Below, piece by piece: positions 53,440 through 64,000 of a stretch of 64,000 nt of DNA. The translations under genes were made by a program, and so were the position numbers. Every line of letters starts with the position of its first letter. Within the stretch, counting starts at the first letter, position 1. A model generated the notes under the pieces. That model saw nothing but the letters and a program-made list of their open reading frames with translations, made no database searches and had not been told where the DNA came from. The stretch comes from Pinus tabuliformis (Eukaryota > Streptophyta > Pinopsida > Pinales > Pinaceae): the NCBI GenBank assembly GCA_031772625.1, contig CM062817.1:890492184-890556183 (forward strand), in the 5' to 3' direction.

Positions 53440-53604
53440 AATATTCAAGTCTCAATCCTCCAATCCGTACTCAAGTCTCAATCCATTGAAAGACATTTTT
53501 CTTGCACTAAAGAGAATTTGCAGCCAAAACTCTACAAATCGAAATTTCTTTGAGAGAATATTTGGAACAAGGTTTGTATGTAGTCTTCCAGAGCTCCGAT
53601 ATCA
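53440..53604 (-). mobile_element. Truncated copia leader and gag start, second member of array J
   Basis: On the minus strand, directly after the LTR at 53605, comes a primer-site variant TGATATCGGAGC (53593-53604), then a leader matching the one at 56040-56168 and the first Gag codons. It ends at A-rich DNA near 53430. So the LTR at 53605-54467 is at the same time the 5' LTR of this fragment. Confidence 0.8.
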
Positions 53605-54467
53605 TGTAGAAATTGCAAGAAATTTTCTACTGCTAATGAAATTAAACTGAAATCAAGGGACAAGAATTTCTTCTACTGTTCTGCGGAAAGGAAAATACAT
53701 GATAGAAACACATGCAATAACACGAAACCATCAAAACACAAGTAACATATTGATTTTACAGCGGAATCCAATTGGGAAAACTCACTCCTCTGTTTGTATT
53801 ATATCAAATGGGAAAAAATTGATCAATTACAATGACTACTTCACACATGAAGCAAACAATGCACTACAATTCTGATCTCCTCTTCCCGAGATTGCTCTGC
53901 AAAAGACTTAGCCAAATCTTGGCCTCCTATTCCTATTTCCTTGCACAATTCCTAAGGAATTGGCTCCTAAAGAATAGGATAAGTCTCTATTTGCTTGCAC
54001 AATTCCCAAGAGAAAAGTCTCACTCACTGCATACAAACTGTATACACTCTCTAGTATACAATAGTAAATACATTGATTCCTTTTTCCTCCGCTCAACTAG
54101 GCAATTCAAATTCCATGCATGACTAAGACTATTTTTTAGTAAATTGATCAGTTAACTGAGACATCAGTGAGTTAACAACTATTATAACTACTCAACTGAA
54201 CTCCCATTGACTCTATTAATGACTAGAGCTCAGATAACTGAGTTTAACTAATAATAACTCCACTAGATTGCTATATTTTAGCAATCAACCCATGCACAAC
54301 TCTACTTCTAGCCTACAAACTTGAATTTATTGATTTAACTAGGAGATAAGGCCATGTCACTCTAGCTAACTGCAATCCAAGTCATCTCGCTAATGTGGAA
54401 AATTCGTATTTCTCCATTTGTCTAAGGCACAAGTCAAATGGATAATTTGATTGCTACAATTTTAACA
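53605..54467 (-). repeat. Shared LTR of copia array J
   Basis: 863 bp, TGTTAAAATTGTAGC at its start and TTTCTACA at its end (minus strand). It is preceded by the purine tract TATAGGGAG (54468-54476), so it is the 3' LTR of the element on its right, and followed by a primer site, so it is also a 5' LTR. Pair: 56181-56908. Confidence 0.88.
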
Positions 54468-54934
54468 CTCCCTATAGGAAAGAAAATGATTTTGCACAAC
54501 CCCAATCCTTCTCCAATGGAATGTATTGTAACACAATTAACAATCCCTCTCACTATTGTTGTTGCTACCATGAAACTGAGAAGCATCCAAAATTTTTAAG
54601 CATCTGTGTATTTGATTTTCAACTATCTCCTAAGTCTCTGATTGCTACTAGCCTGCAACTTTCACTCAAGATCTGATTGCATCAACTGACACTGATCCTT
54701 TTGTTGCTGAATACTGTGGGCCCTTGTAGCAAGGGTAATGGTCCGTGAGGACTATACTGCAACTGCTACTACTCTCCTATTGACACTGCCAAAATATTTG
54801 CAACTCTAGGACTAAGGCTCTACATCGCCCCACCTGACTCCTGGAGGTATAGTTGCATGTATGGCGAAATCTACCTCTAGCTTGTAGATATTTTAACTCT
54901 TAACACTAAATTGTTTTTCTTATCTAGTAGTAAC

Positions 54935-55460
54935 GTGCTTCAGATATGCCTCCTCTCTACGAACATCACATCATATCCTCTGTCTTCAAGTACAACTACA
55001 AAAATCAAAATTTTCTTCACACCAGGCACATACATTACATTCTTTAGGTGAATATGGGAGCCCAACTCCCTCTTAAAGGTGATAGTGCCAATCCCTTTGG
55101 TATTATACCTACCATCATCTCCAAGTTCTATGTGTAATTGTAGGTCCTTCTCCAAATTTCTGAAGAACTCCTTACTTCCTGTCATATGATACGAAGCACC
55201 AGAGTCTAGGTACCATTCACTCCCTCTTAATGTGCTTACCATGCAAGCAATGAGGGTGGAATCCAACTCTAATTGTGATGCAAGAGCATATCCTCCTACT
55301 CTTGATGCAGACTCATTACTAGATTTCCTGTACGGACACTTGGTTGCATAGTGTCCATAATCACGGCAGTGAAAGCATTTAATTTTATTGAGGTCTTTCT
55401 TCTTGCCATGGTTCTGGCTGGATTCTTCCTCGCCTTGGACCTTCATGCCTTTGGCCATAT
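54935..55460 (-). pseudogene. copia J zinc knuckle and protease
   Basis: IKCFHCRDYGHYATKCPYRK is an intact CX2CX4HX4C knuckle. WYLDSGASYHMTGSKEFF is an intact copia protease active site, followed by LHIELGDDGRYNTKGIGTIT and LKNVMYVPGVKKIL. The open frame ends soon after (HI, stop), where pol was lost. Confidence 0.92.
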
Positions 55461-56060
55461 TTGCTTTACCAACTATAGAACTATATTATTCCTCATCTAC
55501 AATGGATGTGACACCATCTCTAGTGTTTCTTTTGATCTCCTCCCGAACCAAATTAGACCAAAATCTTATCTCTTCCATTAACAAAATCCTGATAGTTTTT
55601 TCAGGATTTTGGAAGGCCAAGTGCTAAACTCACAAGTTCAAATCATGGCACATTTTCTCCTACTCCAATTTCATCTCGAACTTGAGTGAATATGGAAAAG
55701 TATTGAGGAATGGTTTCATTTTTCTGTATTCAAATGCTCCTAAGTTTATCTCTTAATGCCAATTTCCTAGCATCATTGCTGCTCTAGAATAAATATGTGA
55801 TAGTTTTCCACATTGCAAAAGGAGTCTCCTTTCCATGCAAGTTCGAAACCACATGATCTATGACACCCTCCAAAATAATTCTCCTGGATTTTTCTATCTT
55901 TCTTCCATTGAGAAAGTGCTTGTGCATCTGATGTTGCTGGTTTTGGAATATCAGTTTGTGTATATTCCCATACTCCATTGTCATCCAGGACAACTTCCAT
56001 TCTGTATTTCTAAGCACAAAAATTCGAGGTGCCCTCCAATTCATACTCAAGCCTCAATCC
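55461..56060 (-). pseudogene. copia J gag
   Basis: Starts near 56060 with the typical text RLEYELEGTSNFCA, a stop in place of the family Trp, then KYRMEVVLDDNGVWEYTQTD. Later SIQIQKNETIPQYFSIFTQV and FELVSLALGLPKS continue the Gag capsid with stops and frame shifts. Confidence 0.88.
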
Positions 56061-56168
56061 ATTGAAATACTTTTGTCCGGCACTAAATAGAATCTAAACC
56101 AAAAATTTTGCAAGTCAGAATTTATTTGAGAGAATATCTGGAACAAGGTTTCTATGTAGTCTTCTGGA

Positions 56169-56180
56169 GCTATAATACCA
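56169..56180 (-). other. Primer-binding site of copia J (mutated)
   Basis: Minus strand TGGTATTATAGC, two changes from the initiator-Met site TGGTATCAGAGC, immediately next to the LTR. Confidence 0.85.
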
Positions 56181-56908
56181 TGTAGAAATGGCAAGAAATT
56201 TTCTACTGTTAATGAAATCAAATGAAAATCAAGAGACACAAATTTCTTCTAATATTCTACGAAAAGAAGAACGCATAATAGAAACACATGCAATAACATG
56301 CAACCATAGAAACACAAGGAACACAATGATTTTACAGGGGAAACCAACTGGGAAAAACCTCTCCTCTTTTTATATTATATCAGATGAGAAAAAATTGATC
56401 AATCACAATGATTGCTTCACGCATGAAGCACACTCTGCATTGCAATTTTGATCTCCTCCCGCTGAGACTACTCTGCAAAAGTCTTAGCCAAATCTTGGCC
56501 TCCTGCTCCTCCTGTTTCCTTGCGCAATTCCTGAAGAAATTGGCTCCTACAGAATAGGAGAAGTCCCTATTTTCTTGCACAATTACCAATAGAAGAGTCT
56601 CCCCCATTGCATACAAACTCTATACGCTCTCTAGTATACAATAATAAATACATTGATGCCTTTTTGCTCCACTCACCTAGGCAATTCAAATTCCATGCAT
56701 GAATGAGACTATTTTTAGTAATTGAGCAATAAACTAAAAGATCAGTGAGTTAACAACTATTATAACTGCTCAGCTGAACTTCTACTTACTCCACTAATGA
56801 CTAGAGCTCGGATAATTGAGTTTAACTAACAATAGCTCCACTATATTGCTAGATTTTAGCAATCAACCCATGCACAACTCTACTTCTAGCCTACAAATTC
56901 GAATTTAC
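56181..56908 (-). repeat. 5' LTR of copia J, truncated
   Basis: Matches 53605 to about 54330 of the shared LTR. Similarity stops near 56908, so about 135 bp of the U3 start are missing at the right end. Confidence 0.88.
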
Positions 56909-57677
56909 TGATTGGTCCCACAATCAATTTAACTACTTCATTTCATCCTCTTAATGGCCATATCTATTTGGGAATGCTTAATTGGAGACCCACTGGGTCA
57001 AACCTTCCCTAACTCTTTATGATTTCTTAGCACCAACTGCAGTGTGACTTATTTGGATGTACCACATTTTTAAGCTACATACACATAATACAATGCGATT
57101 TATGGGGAAAATACAATGCATTATATGTTCTTGAATTCAAAACTCATGACCAAAACTTATCTTATGCTTCCTTTGTACTAAATATTTCACCCGACAACGA
57201 GTCTGATGTTCACTTAATACTTGAGTTTAATTACTTTGCTATATATATCACCCATATCCTCTTTGTCAAACTTATTTGAACCTTATTTCCTCCCCTCATT
57301 ATCGTGCAAGTGCACTACTGGATTAGCAAAAATCTTAAAATTTCTCACCTACTCTTCTTCCATGCTCTCAGGTTTCTTGGCTCTATCATCTCTGACACCT
57401 GAATATGAATCTCTTATTTTGTCTTGGTTCCTTTCTTGAAGTCTTGTTGTCTTGTGTTGGGGTGTCTCCATTAGCTTTGTCCCCTCCCACACCTTGGATA
57501 ATTTAATTCTTCTACCTCATGGGAGATTCCAACACAACTAAGACAAAAAAAGTACCACTTTTTTAAGGTCAATTTAGGTCACCATAGTATCATAGATTGA
57601 GATCAAGTCATTTGTAGGAATGAATATTTTGGAAATTTGGATAGAGGACTAAAGAATAGTCAATTGAGACATAAGAG
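56909..57677. other. Unassigned stretch between arrays J and K
   Basis: No gene, no repeat partner. The ORF 57221-57439 has no recognisable feature. Confidence 0.45.
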
Positions 57678-58287
57678 TGATCTGAATTTAAATAGGAATG
57701 CAACAAATTATAGATATAACCATAAATATAGAGATGCAACATAAATAACACTTCATTTCATTAATATCAAATACCAAAATATGCTTACAATCATAATGGA
57801 AAATAAACTAGCTTGGTTGATGGTAGCTTATCTCTGAGAAGAGATGTGGCGGCTACATGCCTCTAAAATTTGTTATAATGAGGCTCAAGGGAATACTTGT
57901 TATTGAACATCAAGGGAAAACCATAAACAACCAAAACCCTAACCCCAGGAGATGGAACACCAAGAGTTTGTAGGCCCCATTGGGGTTAGTTGTGCAACCA
58001 ACTTCTCGAGGTTGTAACTTGGTCAAATTAACTCTGTTTGGTGCGTACAATACCTTGTTGGAAAGATCTCTCCGAGTACTATAGGATTTGTTGTAGGTAC
58101 TTTCCTATGGATATGGGCCTAGTGCAGACCTCAAAAAAAAGCCATTTAGGGGGTAAAAACTGTTCCAGAAGTTCAGGACCCGAAAAACTGCTTCAATAGT
58201 AAATGTTGCAATAAACAAGGAAATAGATGAAATTGAATGGAGGTATAGGTGGAATAGGTGGGTGGCCACCAATATCCACCTGGATCA
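57678..58287 (-). repeat. 3' LTR of gypsy K
   Basis: 610 bp, TGATCCAGGTGG at its start and AATTCAGATCA at its end (minus strand). The purine tract AAGGAGGGAAGAA lies next to it at 58288-58300. Pair: 62853-63462. Confidence 0.92.
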
Positions 58288-58299
58288 TTCTTCCCTCCT

Positions 58300-58748
58300 T
58301 AGGAAGCAATGGTCCCCATTGTGTGCAGAGCCTCCATGAGTTGAGGAAATTTCTGTTGAACTTGGTCCATAGTGAACCACTTTCTCTGGAGAAGGAGTTG
58401 GTGTGCTTTGACAACTCGATATAGCTGAATCCTCTGTTGGCCAGTGTTCTTGATCTGTGTGTCCATGATCTAATCAGTTTTGGCCTGTTCCATGCATTTT
58501 GGGTTTAGCTCTATTGTTGTGAGATGTTCTGCAATGTCATATGAGTCCAGCAATGGTGGAAAGTATGGCTGAAGATGGTCTACATTGAACACTGGGTGAA
58601 AAACAAGGAACGATGGAATGATGAGCTTGAAGGTATTGTTCCCTACAACCTTGGTGATGGTGTATGGCCCATATCGGAGCAGGCGAAGCTTGCGGTGAGG
58701 TCCAGCGAGGCGCTCCTTCTGCAAATGTAGCCAAACTTTGTTGCCCAC
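58300..58748 (-). pseudogene. gypsy K integrase C-terminal region with chromodomain-like tail
   Basis: GNKVWLHLQKERLAGPHRKL, RYGPYTITKVVGNNTFKLII and PVFNVDHLQPYFPPLL are the gypsy C-terminal motif set. The continuing frame reads IMDTQIKNTG... to DQVQQKFPQLMEAL, at the chromodomain position, similar in layout to the tail in element A. Confidence 0.85.
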
Positions 58749-58962
58749 CTGGAGCTTGTGTGAACTTGATGCTGATCATGGCGCTGCTTGTGCTTAGCAT
58801 TGGATTTGTCCAATATATCATGAACCTATTTGGGGATGTGTTGAATGCGCTCAATGAAGCTGTTAACCCTGTCGGATTTGGACTGGACGTGAACCAAATC
58901 TACTTGAGTAGCTGCGAATGATATGGCTACATCAATGGGACATAATGGCTGAAATCCCAACC

Positions 58963-59777
58963 CTACTTGAAAGGGGTTGTCGCCCGTGGAGCTATGGAGA
59001 GCTCTGTTGTAGATGTGCTGGACATAGGGGAGGCTTTCATCCCATTGTGTGGATGATTTGAGTTGTACATGTGCAGAATGTGTACGATCATCCTGTTGAT
59101 GACCTCTCTTTGGCCATTAGTTTGGGGATGGAAAGCTGTGGAACTAGTAAGTTTGGTATCCAACATTGACCAAAGACTTGACCAAAATGCACTATGGAAT
59201 CTTCTGTCCCGATATGAGACAATGGACTGTGGGATCCAAAAGTGTACCCACACTCACTCAAAGAAGAGCTTAGAAGTGCCCTATGTTGTGATACTCTTCT
59301 TGCAGGCCGTCATAATGGCTATCTTAGAGAATTTGTAGAAGGAAGGCCTGACATGTAATCCGTGGAGATGGATTACCAATGTCGAATAGGAGTAGGTAGA
59401 GGAGTATGTATGCCTTGCTTCTTGGTGTTTGGTTTGGAAATGGCGCAGGTAGTGCAAAATCTAATGTACTTCCCAACATCCCGACGAAGGCTTAGCCAAT
59501 AAAAATATTTCTGCAACACTGCCACTGTTTTCTTTAAACCAAAATTTCTAGCGATCCGACTGTAGTGCACCTCCCAAATCATGTTGGAATTCTTGGTTGA
59601 AGGAACACATACATGTTCTAGGTGGCATAATAGTGCACCTTGGAAGTGAAAATTTGGAACTTTTTTACCTTCCAGGAGTGTCTGGTATGCGCTGCCAAAT
59701 TCTGGATCGCTCTTATACAAATGCAGCCACTGCGAAGTCTTGTGCCCACAGGAGTCAAGCACAGTGATAAATGTCAT
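58963..59777 (-). pseudogene. gypsy K integrase
   Basis: The frame 59777-59373 holds the zinc finger: KYFYWLSLRRDVGKYIRFCT and CTTCAISKP keep the Cys pair, but the second His of the finger (family HFG) is Asn. STDYMSGLP (first catalytic Asp) is around 59345. The frame 59253-58963 has IPQSIVSYRDRRF (second Asp) and NGQREVINRM (catalytic Glu kept). A short deletion lies between them. Confidence 0.88.
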
Positions 59778-59786
59778 GGCTGGTGG

Positions 59787-60242
59787 TCAGCTGGGGTAGT
59801 CAACCACATTGTTGGTGTTTCCCTTCTTGTAATTAATGTTCAAATGGAACTGTTGTAGATATGTGGACCAATTCTGATGGCGATCGTTCTGCAACTTCCC
59901 TTGTGTCTGTATGAACTGTAGGGATCGGTGGTCTGTGTCGATGATAGTTTCCTTCCCCAGAATGTAATGCTTCCATTGACGACAAACCTGCACAATGGAA
60001 TACATTTCTTTGTCATTAGTGGGATACTTTCAGACTGTTTCTGAAAGTGTCTCACTATGGTAAGCCATCAGATGCCCCTGCTGAGTAAGAACTGCACCAA
60101 TGGCATAGTCAGAGGCATCGGTCTCAATCTCAAATGGTTGTTGTAGGTATGGTAATGTGAGCACTGGTGTAGAGCAAAGGCGATGATTCAACTCTAAAAA
60201 CACCTTTAGTTGGGTTTCATACCAAAAGTACTTTTCTTTCAC
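59787..60242 (-). pseudogene. gypsy K RNase H
   Basis: EIETDASDYAIGAVLTQQGH followed by YSIVQVCRQWKHYILGKETI and IDTDHRSLQFIQTQGKLQND, the standard gypsy RNase H. A frameshift near 60030. Confidence 0.9.
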
Positions 60243-61020
60243 TCTGCCCTTGGTGACTTGACTTAAAGGCCAAGTGATATGTGAGAACCCAACACGAACC
60301 TACGGTAGAAATTGGCAAGACCCAGAAAGCTACAGAGCTTTATTAGAGTGGTTGGGGCTTGCCAATCTTGAATGAATTGTATCTTGGCTGGCTAAAAATG
60401 CACACCCTGTTCGTCAATGATGTACCCCAGATATTGAACCTGGGTCATACCAAAAGTGAATTTCTCCAAATTGGCACACAATTTATGTTGTCGCAGGGTT
60501 TGGAGGACCTGCCGAATATGGTGGAGGTGTTCTTCCTAGATCTCTAGCTTAAGATTAATATGTTATCTAAATACACCACCATGAATGCATTGGTGAAGGG
60601 TCGTAAAATGTCATCCATCAATCTCATGAAGGTTGCAGGGGCATTCGTTGACCCAAAATGCATGACCAACCATTCGAAAAGGCCCTCCTTTGATTTGAAG
60701 GTAGTATTCCACACATCAGAGGGTTTGATAGGCACCTGGTTATAACCGAAATTCAAGTTAATCTTGCTGAAATATTTTCCCCCCTTGAGTTGGTCCAGAA
60801 GCTCATCAATTCGTGGGATTTGGTACCTATTCTGCACAATGATATTTTTCAACACTCGATAGTCAATAAATAGTCTCCATGTCCCATCCTTCTTCTATAC
60901 CAATACAATCAGTCTTCCATAGGTTGATGAGCTTGGATTGATGTTCCCTTTCTACAAAAACTCCTAAATATGCCTCTTTATCTCATCATTCTCCAGAACA
61001 GAGCATCAATAGATCGATTT
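60243..61020 (-). pseudogene. gypsy K reverse transcriptase
   Basis: The frame 60855-60544 has NRYQIPRIDELLDQLKGGKY, FSKINLNFGYNQVPI and MHFGSTNAPATFMRLMDDIL. The catalytic box reads VVYLDNIL instead of YLDDIL, so the second catalytic Asp is Asn. FSKIDL is FSKINL, another catalytic Asp to Asn. The palm/thumb part continues to about 60243 with stops. Confidence 0.9.
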
Positions 61021-61499
61021 GGGTAGCGACGCACTCGGGGCCAAATCAATGGAGTGCTTGACTTTACATTGCAAAGGTAGCCCCTAGGTGAGGCAAAAAT
61101 GTCCTTTTATTCTTCCACGACCTTGCCCATCTGTTGCTACTGTGCGGAGGAGCCCTGTCTATAAGCCATGGCCACAATCTTTTTCTTGCCCTAAGGGTGA
61201 ATCATAAATAAAACAAATTTCCTAGTCTCTGAAATGATCTTACTGCATTGCTTTACAGAGATCAAAGAGATGGAAGTAGGCGAGGCTACCTCTTGTATCT
61301 TGTAAAACTTATTTCCCAAAGTAATAATCACAAAGTGAGGTTTAGACTCATATACAACATGTCGCTTCCACAAGTACGATTGTCATAATAATACATCCCA
61401 AAGTTCAAGAGGAGAAACATCACACAATACCTCATTCATGAAGGGCTTGATGCTGTAGGGAAGGCAACACTGCTTGCTGATGTAGAGATCTCGTCCTTG

Positions 61500-61720
61500 G
61501 TGAAGCCACCTGATGGTGTATGGCTACAAATATGTTGTAGTTAGTAGGCCCAGGTGCTTCATGAAATCTGTTGAAATGAGGTTCTTTTGACTCCTGCTAT
61601 CGGCAGTGAACCACAACGGAGAACCCTTCACCCATACTCGTGACTGGAAGAGGCATTCTCCCTCCTCTGGATATTCAGGCTCATTTTTCTGGATCTTGGT
61701 GGTGGCCACAGTGGCACTGG
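61500..61720 (-). pseudogene. gypsy K protease fragment
   Basis: SPLWFTADSRSQKNLISTDF has ADSRS where the gypsy protease has DSGS, so the active-site Gly is Arg. The rest of the domain toward 61400 is fragmentary. Confidence 0.75.
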
Positions 61721-61829
61721 GATTTGCGTTAATGATATTCTTCCCTTTTTCATTCCCCTTGTCGGTTTTTGACTCAGAATCAGAACATGTGTCTCATTCA
61801 GAAGCCTTCAGCTCGGCCACTAGTGACTG

Positions 61830-62721
61830 CTTGGCTCGACACTCACTTGTGTTGTGAGTGGAGCTCTTATGGAACTTGCACCATTTTCCCATGTCCTTCA
61901 TTGTCTTTGTGGTGTTTTTCTTTGCTTGTAACTTTGGCGGTTGTCCTGGGTTGCTCCACCTTGGCTTTATCTTTTGGTCTACATTTTGGGGGCATCTTTC
62001 CTTTGCTTAAAATTCACAGATCCAAAGTCTCTCTTCTTTTGCTTAAACTTCTGCTCAATCTTGACAGCATATCGGTACACCGTGCCGAGCAAGGAGATGT
62101 CCAGGAACTCCTTCTCGTCCTGGATGTACCTGTGTAGAAAAATCCGGTACTTGAGTACCAAATGTTTCTTAGAATCCTTCATACACAACTTCGTACGAAG
62201 GGTATGAAAAACATTGGTAAACTTCGGCACGTCTTGGTCCCTTCCTTGCTGCAGCATGGTCCACTTTATGTATTTGTCCTCATAGTTCCCGACAGGGTAG
62301 TACTTCTCCTTGATGGCATCCCAGAATGAATTTCAAGTGGGTGCGGATGAAAAATAGTGAGGGTGAACTTTCGTCCTTCCTCTCACAGTAGGTTTCCCAC
62401 TAGTCCTTGATGTGGGGGGTGGCTTTGAGAAGTGTGAAAGTAATCCTTTCCCGACAGGAAAAATTATGAACAGAAAAATATCCTTTTAGCAAATTTAACC
62501 ATTTATCTATAGTGTCTGTGTCTATCTAACCTTCGAATATGGGATTTAAAGGGTGTGGTGCTTCCAGAGTGGCTGTTAGAAGAAGACACATCACCTGTGG
62601 GTAATCGCTGAAGGATCTGGGAAAAGTTGTCCATCATCGCATTCCTTTGTTGCTCGAGGGCTTCTTCGAGCAAGATTTTGAAAGGATCTCTTGCCCCCTT
62701 GTCTTTCTTCTCTTCCACCAT
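61830..62721 (-). pseudogene. gypsy K gag
   Basis: Starts at the ATG at 62721 (MVEEKKDKGARDPFKILLEE) with a coiled-coil-like segment. After frameshifts, DVPKFTNVFHTLRTKLCMKD, LVLKYRIFLHRYIQDEKEFL and KFKQKKRDFGSVNFKQRK follow (62257-61979). A degenerate Cys/His motif lies near 61860-61880. All segments fit a chromovirus Gag. Confidence 0.8.
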
Positions 62722-62839
62722 GGGAGGCCGTCATGATTTGCGAGGCTGGTCTTGCAAAGGTTCGACCAGTTTGAGCCCTAACTCCTTAAATCCCGACCTC
62801 ATTGGGGACATGCAAAGAAAAATAGAGAAATATATGATC

Positions 62840-62851
62840 GCTTTGATACCA
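62840..62851 (-). other. Primer-binding site of gypsy K
   Basis: Minus strand TGGTATCAAAGC, one base inside the LTR, initiator-Met type with one mismatch. Confidence 0.93.
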
Positions 62852-62852
62852 C

Positions 62853-63462
62853 TGATCCGAACTTAAAAATGAATGCAAAAAATTATGGATATAACCATAA
62901 ATATAGAGATGCACTAGAAATAACACTTCATTTCATTAATATCAAATACTGAAATATGCTTACAAAAAGAATGGAAAATAAACTAGCTCAGGCGATGGTA
63001 GCTTATCTCTGAGAAGAGATGTCATGGATACATGCCTCTGAACTATGTTACAATGAGGCTCAAGGGTGTATTTATTATTGAAAATCAAGTGAAAACCATA
63101 AAAAACCAAAACCTTAAACCCAGGAGATGGAACACCAAGAGTTTGTGGTCCCCATTGGGGTTAGTTGGGCAACCAACTTCTCGGGGTCGTAACGTGGTCA
63201 TATTATCTCTATTTAGCACGTACGATACCTTGTTGGAAATATATCTACAAATACTATAGGATTTGTGGTAGGTCCTTTCCTATGGAAACGAGCTTGTTGC
63301 GGACCTCAAAAAACGCCATTTAGGGGGTCAAAACTACTTCAGAAGTTTAGGACCAGAAAAACTGCTAAAAATAGTAAATGCTGCAATAAACAAGGAAACT
63401 GATGAAACTGACTGAAGGTGTAGGTGGAATAGGTGGGTGGCCACCAATATCCACCTGGATAA
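62853..63462 (-). repeat. Shared LTR of gypsy K and L
   Basis: 610 bp, pair of 57678-58287. It has the primer site of K on its left and the polypurine tract and pol end of another element on its right, so it serves as 5' LTR of K and 3' LTR of L. Confidence 0.92.
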
Positions 63463-64000
63463 TTACTCCCTCCTTAGGAAGCAATGGTCCCCATTGCATG
63501 TAGAGCCTCCATTAGGTGAGGAAATTTCTGTTGAACCTGGTCCCTGGTAAACCACTTGCCCTGGTGAAGGAGTTGGCTTGCTTTGACAAATCGATATAGT
63601 TGGATCCTCTGTTGGTGAGTGTTCTTGATATATGTGTCCCTGATTTGATCAGTTGTGGCCTGTTCTATGCATTCTGGGTTTAGCTCTGTTGGTGTGAGCT
63701 ATTCTGCAATGTCAGATGTGTCCAACAATGGTGGGAAAGTATGGACGAAGGCGGTCTACATTGAACACTAGGTGCAAACCAAGGAACGGTGCAATGGCAT
63801 TGTACCCTACAACCTTGGTGATGGTGTATGGCCCATATCGGAATGGGCGAAGGTTGCGGTAAGGTCTTGTGAGGCACTCCTTCTGCAAATGTAACCAAAC
63901 TTTTTCACCCACTTGGAACTTGTGCAATGCTCGATGTTGATCATGGCACTCTTGTACTTAGCATTGGATTTGTCAAATATATCATGGAACTAATGGAGGA
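63463..64000 (-). mobile_element. Ty3/gypsy element L, cut by window edge
   Basis: Copy of the region 58288-58830. The frame 63927-63712 has HKFQVGEKVWLHLQKECLTR and RYGPYTITKVVG, the integrase C-terminal motif. A small deletion after VVGYNAI removes about ten residues found in K (NTFKLIIPSF), so this copy is damaged. It continues beyond the window. Confidence 0.9.

Larger units (their letters stand above)
54468..56180 (-). mobile_element. Internal region of copia J, pol deleted
   Basis: Contains primer site, leader, gag, zinc knuckle and protease, then about 460 bp without coding motifs up to the polypurine tract. Integrase, RT and RNase H are missing. Non-autonomous and decayed. Confidence 0.88.
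58288..62852 (-). mobile_element. Internal region of Ty3/gypsy element K
   Basis: On the minus strand: primer site (62840-62851), gag, protease, RT, RNase H, integrase, C-terminal region, polypurine tract. The order and motifs are gypsy/chromovirus. Many stops and frameshifts. The right LTR is shared with the next element L. Confidence 0.93.

Noticed and set aside
57221..57439. Small + strand ORF
   Set aside because: No homology signal, simple hydrophobic composition, no context.

Overview
This is a piece of a large, repeat-dominated plant nuclear genome. I see one clear conserved host coding exon, from a group-C plant MAP kinase, at 26431-27117. Almost everything else is LTR retrotransposon in every stage of decay. 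The plant assignment rests on the kinase, on initiator-Met tRNA primer sites (TGGTATCARAGC) next to many LTRs, and on Ty1/copia and Ty3/gypsy chromovirus-type polyproteins. Long TE nests, sparse genes and a kinase exon whose first exon is not within reach suggest a giant-genome lineage such as a gymnosperm; that last step is inference.

Layout. 1-2300: broken Ty3/gypsy pol (+). 2839-8593: full-length Ty1/copia (-) with two 344-bp LTRs and a decayed gag-pol. 9100-11130: 3' part of another copia element (+). 11226-23712: a gag-only copia derivative (-) with 1.2-kb LTRs and a perfect GGAGT target duplication. It carries two younger insertions: a G-rich hAT-like DNA transposon (11358-13104) in its 3' LTR, and in its gag a 5.1-kb element (16514-21658) with TG/CA ends and a GGGAT duplication. 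That element has no LTRs I can find and encodes one long, unrecognised, coiled-coil-rich protein on the opposite strand. 23718-27460: non-repetitive DNA around the MAP kinase exon. 27674-31030: deleted chromovirus (-), ATTTC duplication.

32992-46212 is a three-level nest on the + strand: a gypsy-like non-autonomous element (32992-46212) contains a copia element (35978-45327), whose 3' LTR contains a very young gag-only gypsy derivative (42208-44821) with an intact 416-codon ORF and almost identical LTRs. 46700-51745: two 5' parts of copia elements (+). 51750-53420: A-rich tandem-repeat DNA. 53440-56908: a copia array (-) and 57678-64000: a gypsy array (-). In each, neighbouring elements share one LTR (LTR-internal-LTR-internal), as unequal recombination would produce.

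How the parts relate. Non-autonomous elements dominate: they keep LTR, primer site, gag and polypurine tract but lose pol, so they would need enzymes supplied by other copies. Two of them keep a protease-like fold without its catalytic DSG motif. Most stop codons in the decayed frames are TAG or TAA where family members have glutamine, the pattern expected from cytosine-methylation decay. No tRNA, rRNA or CRISPR feature was found.
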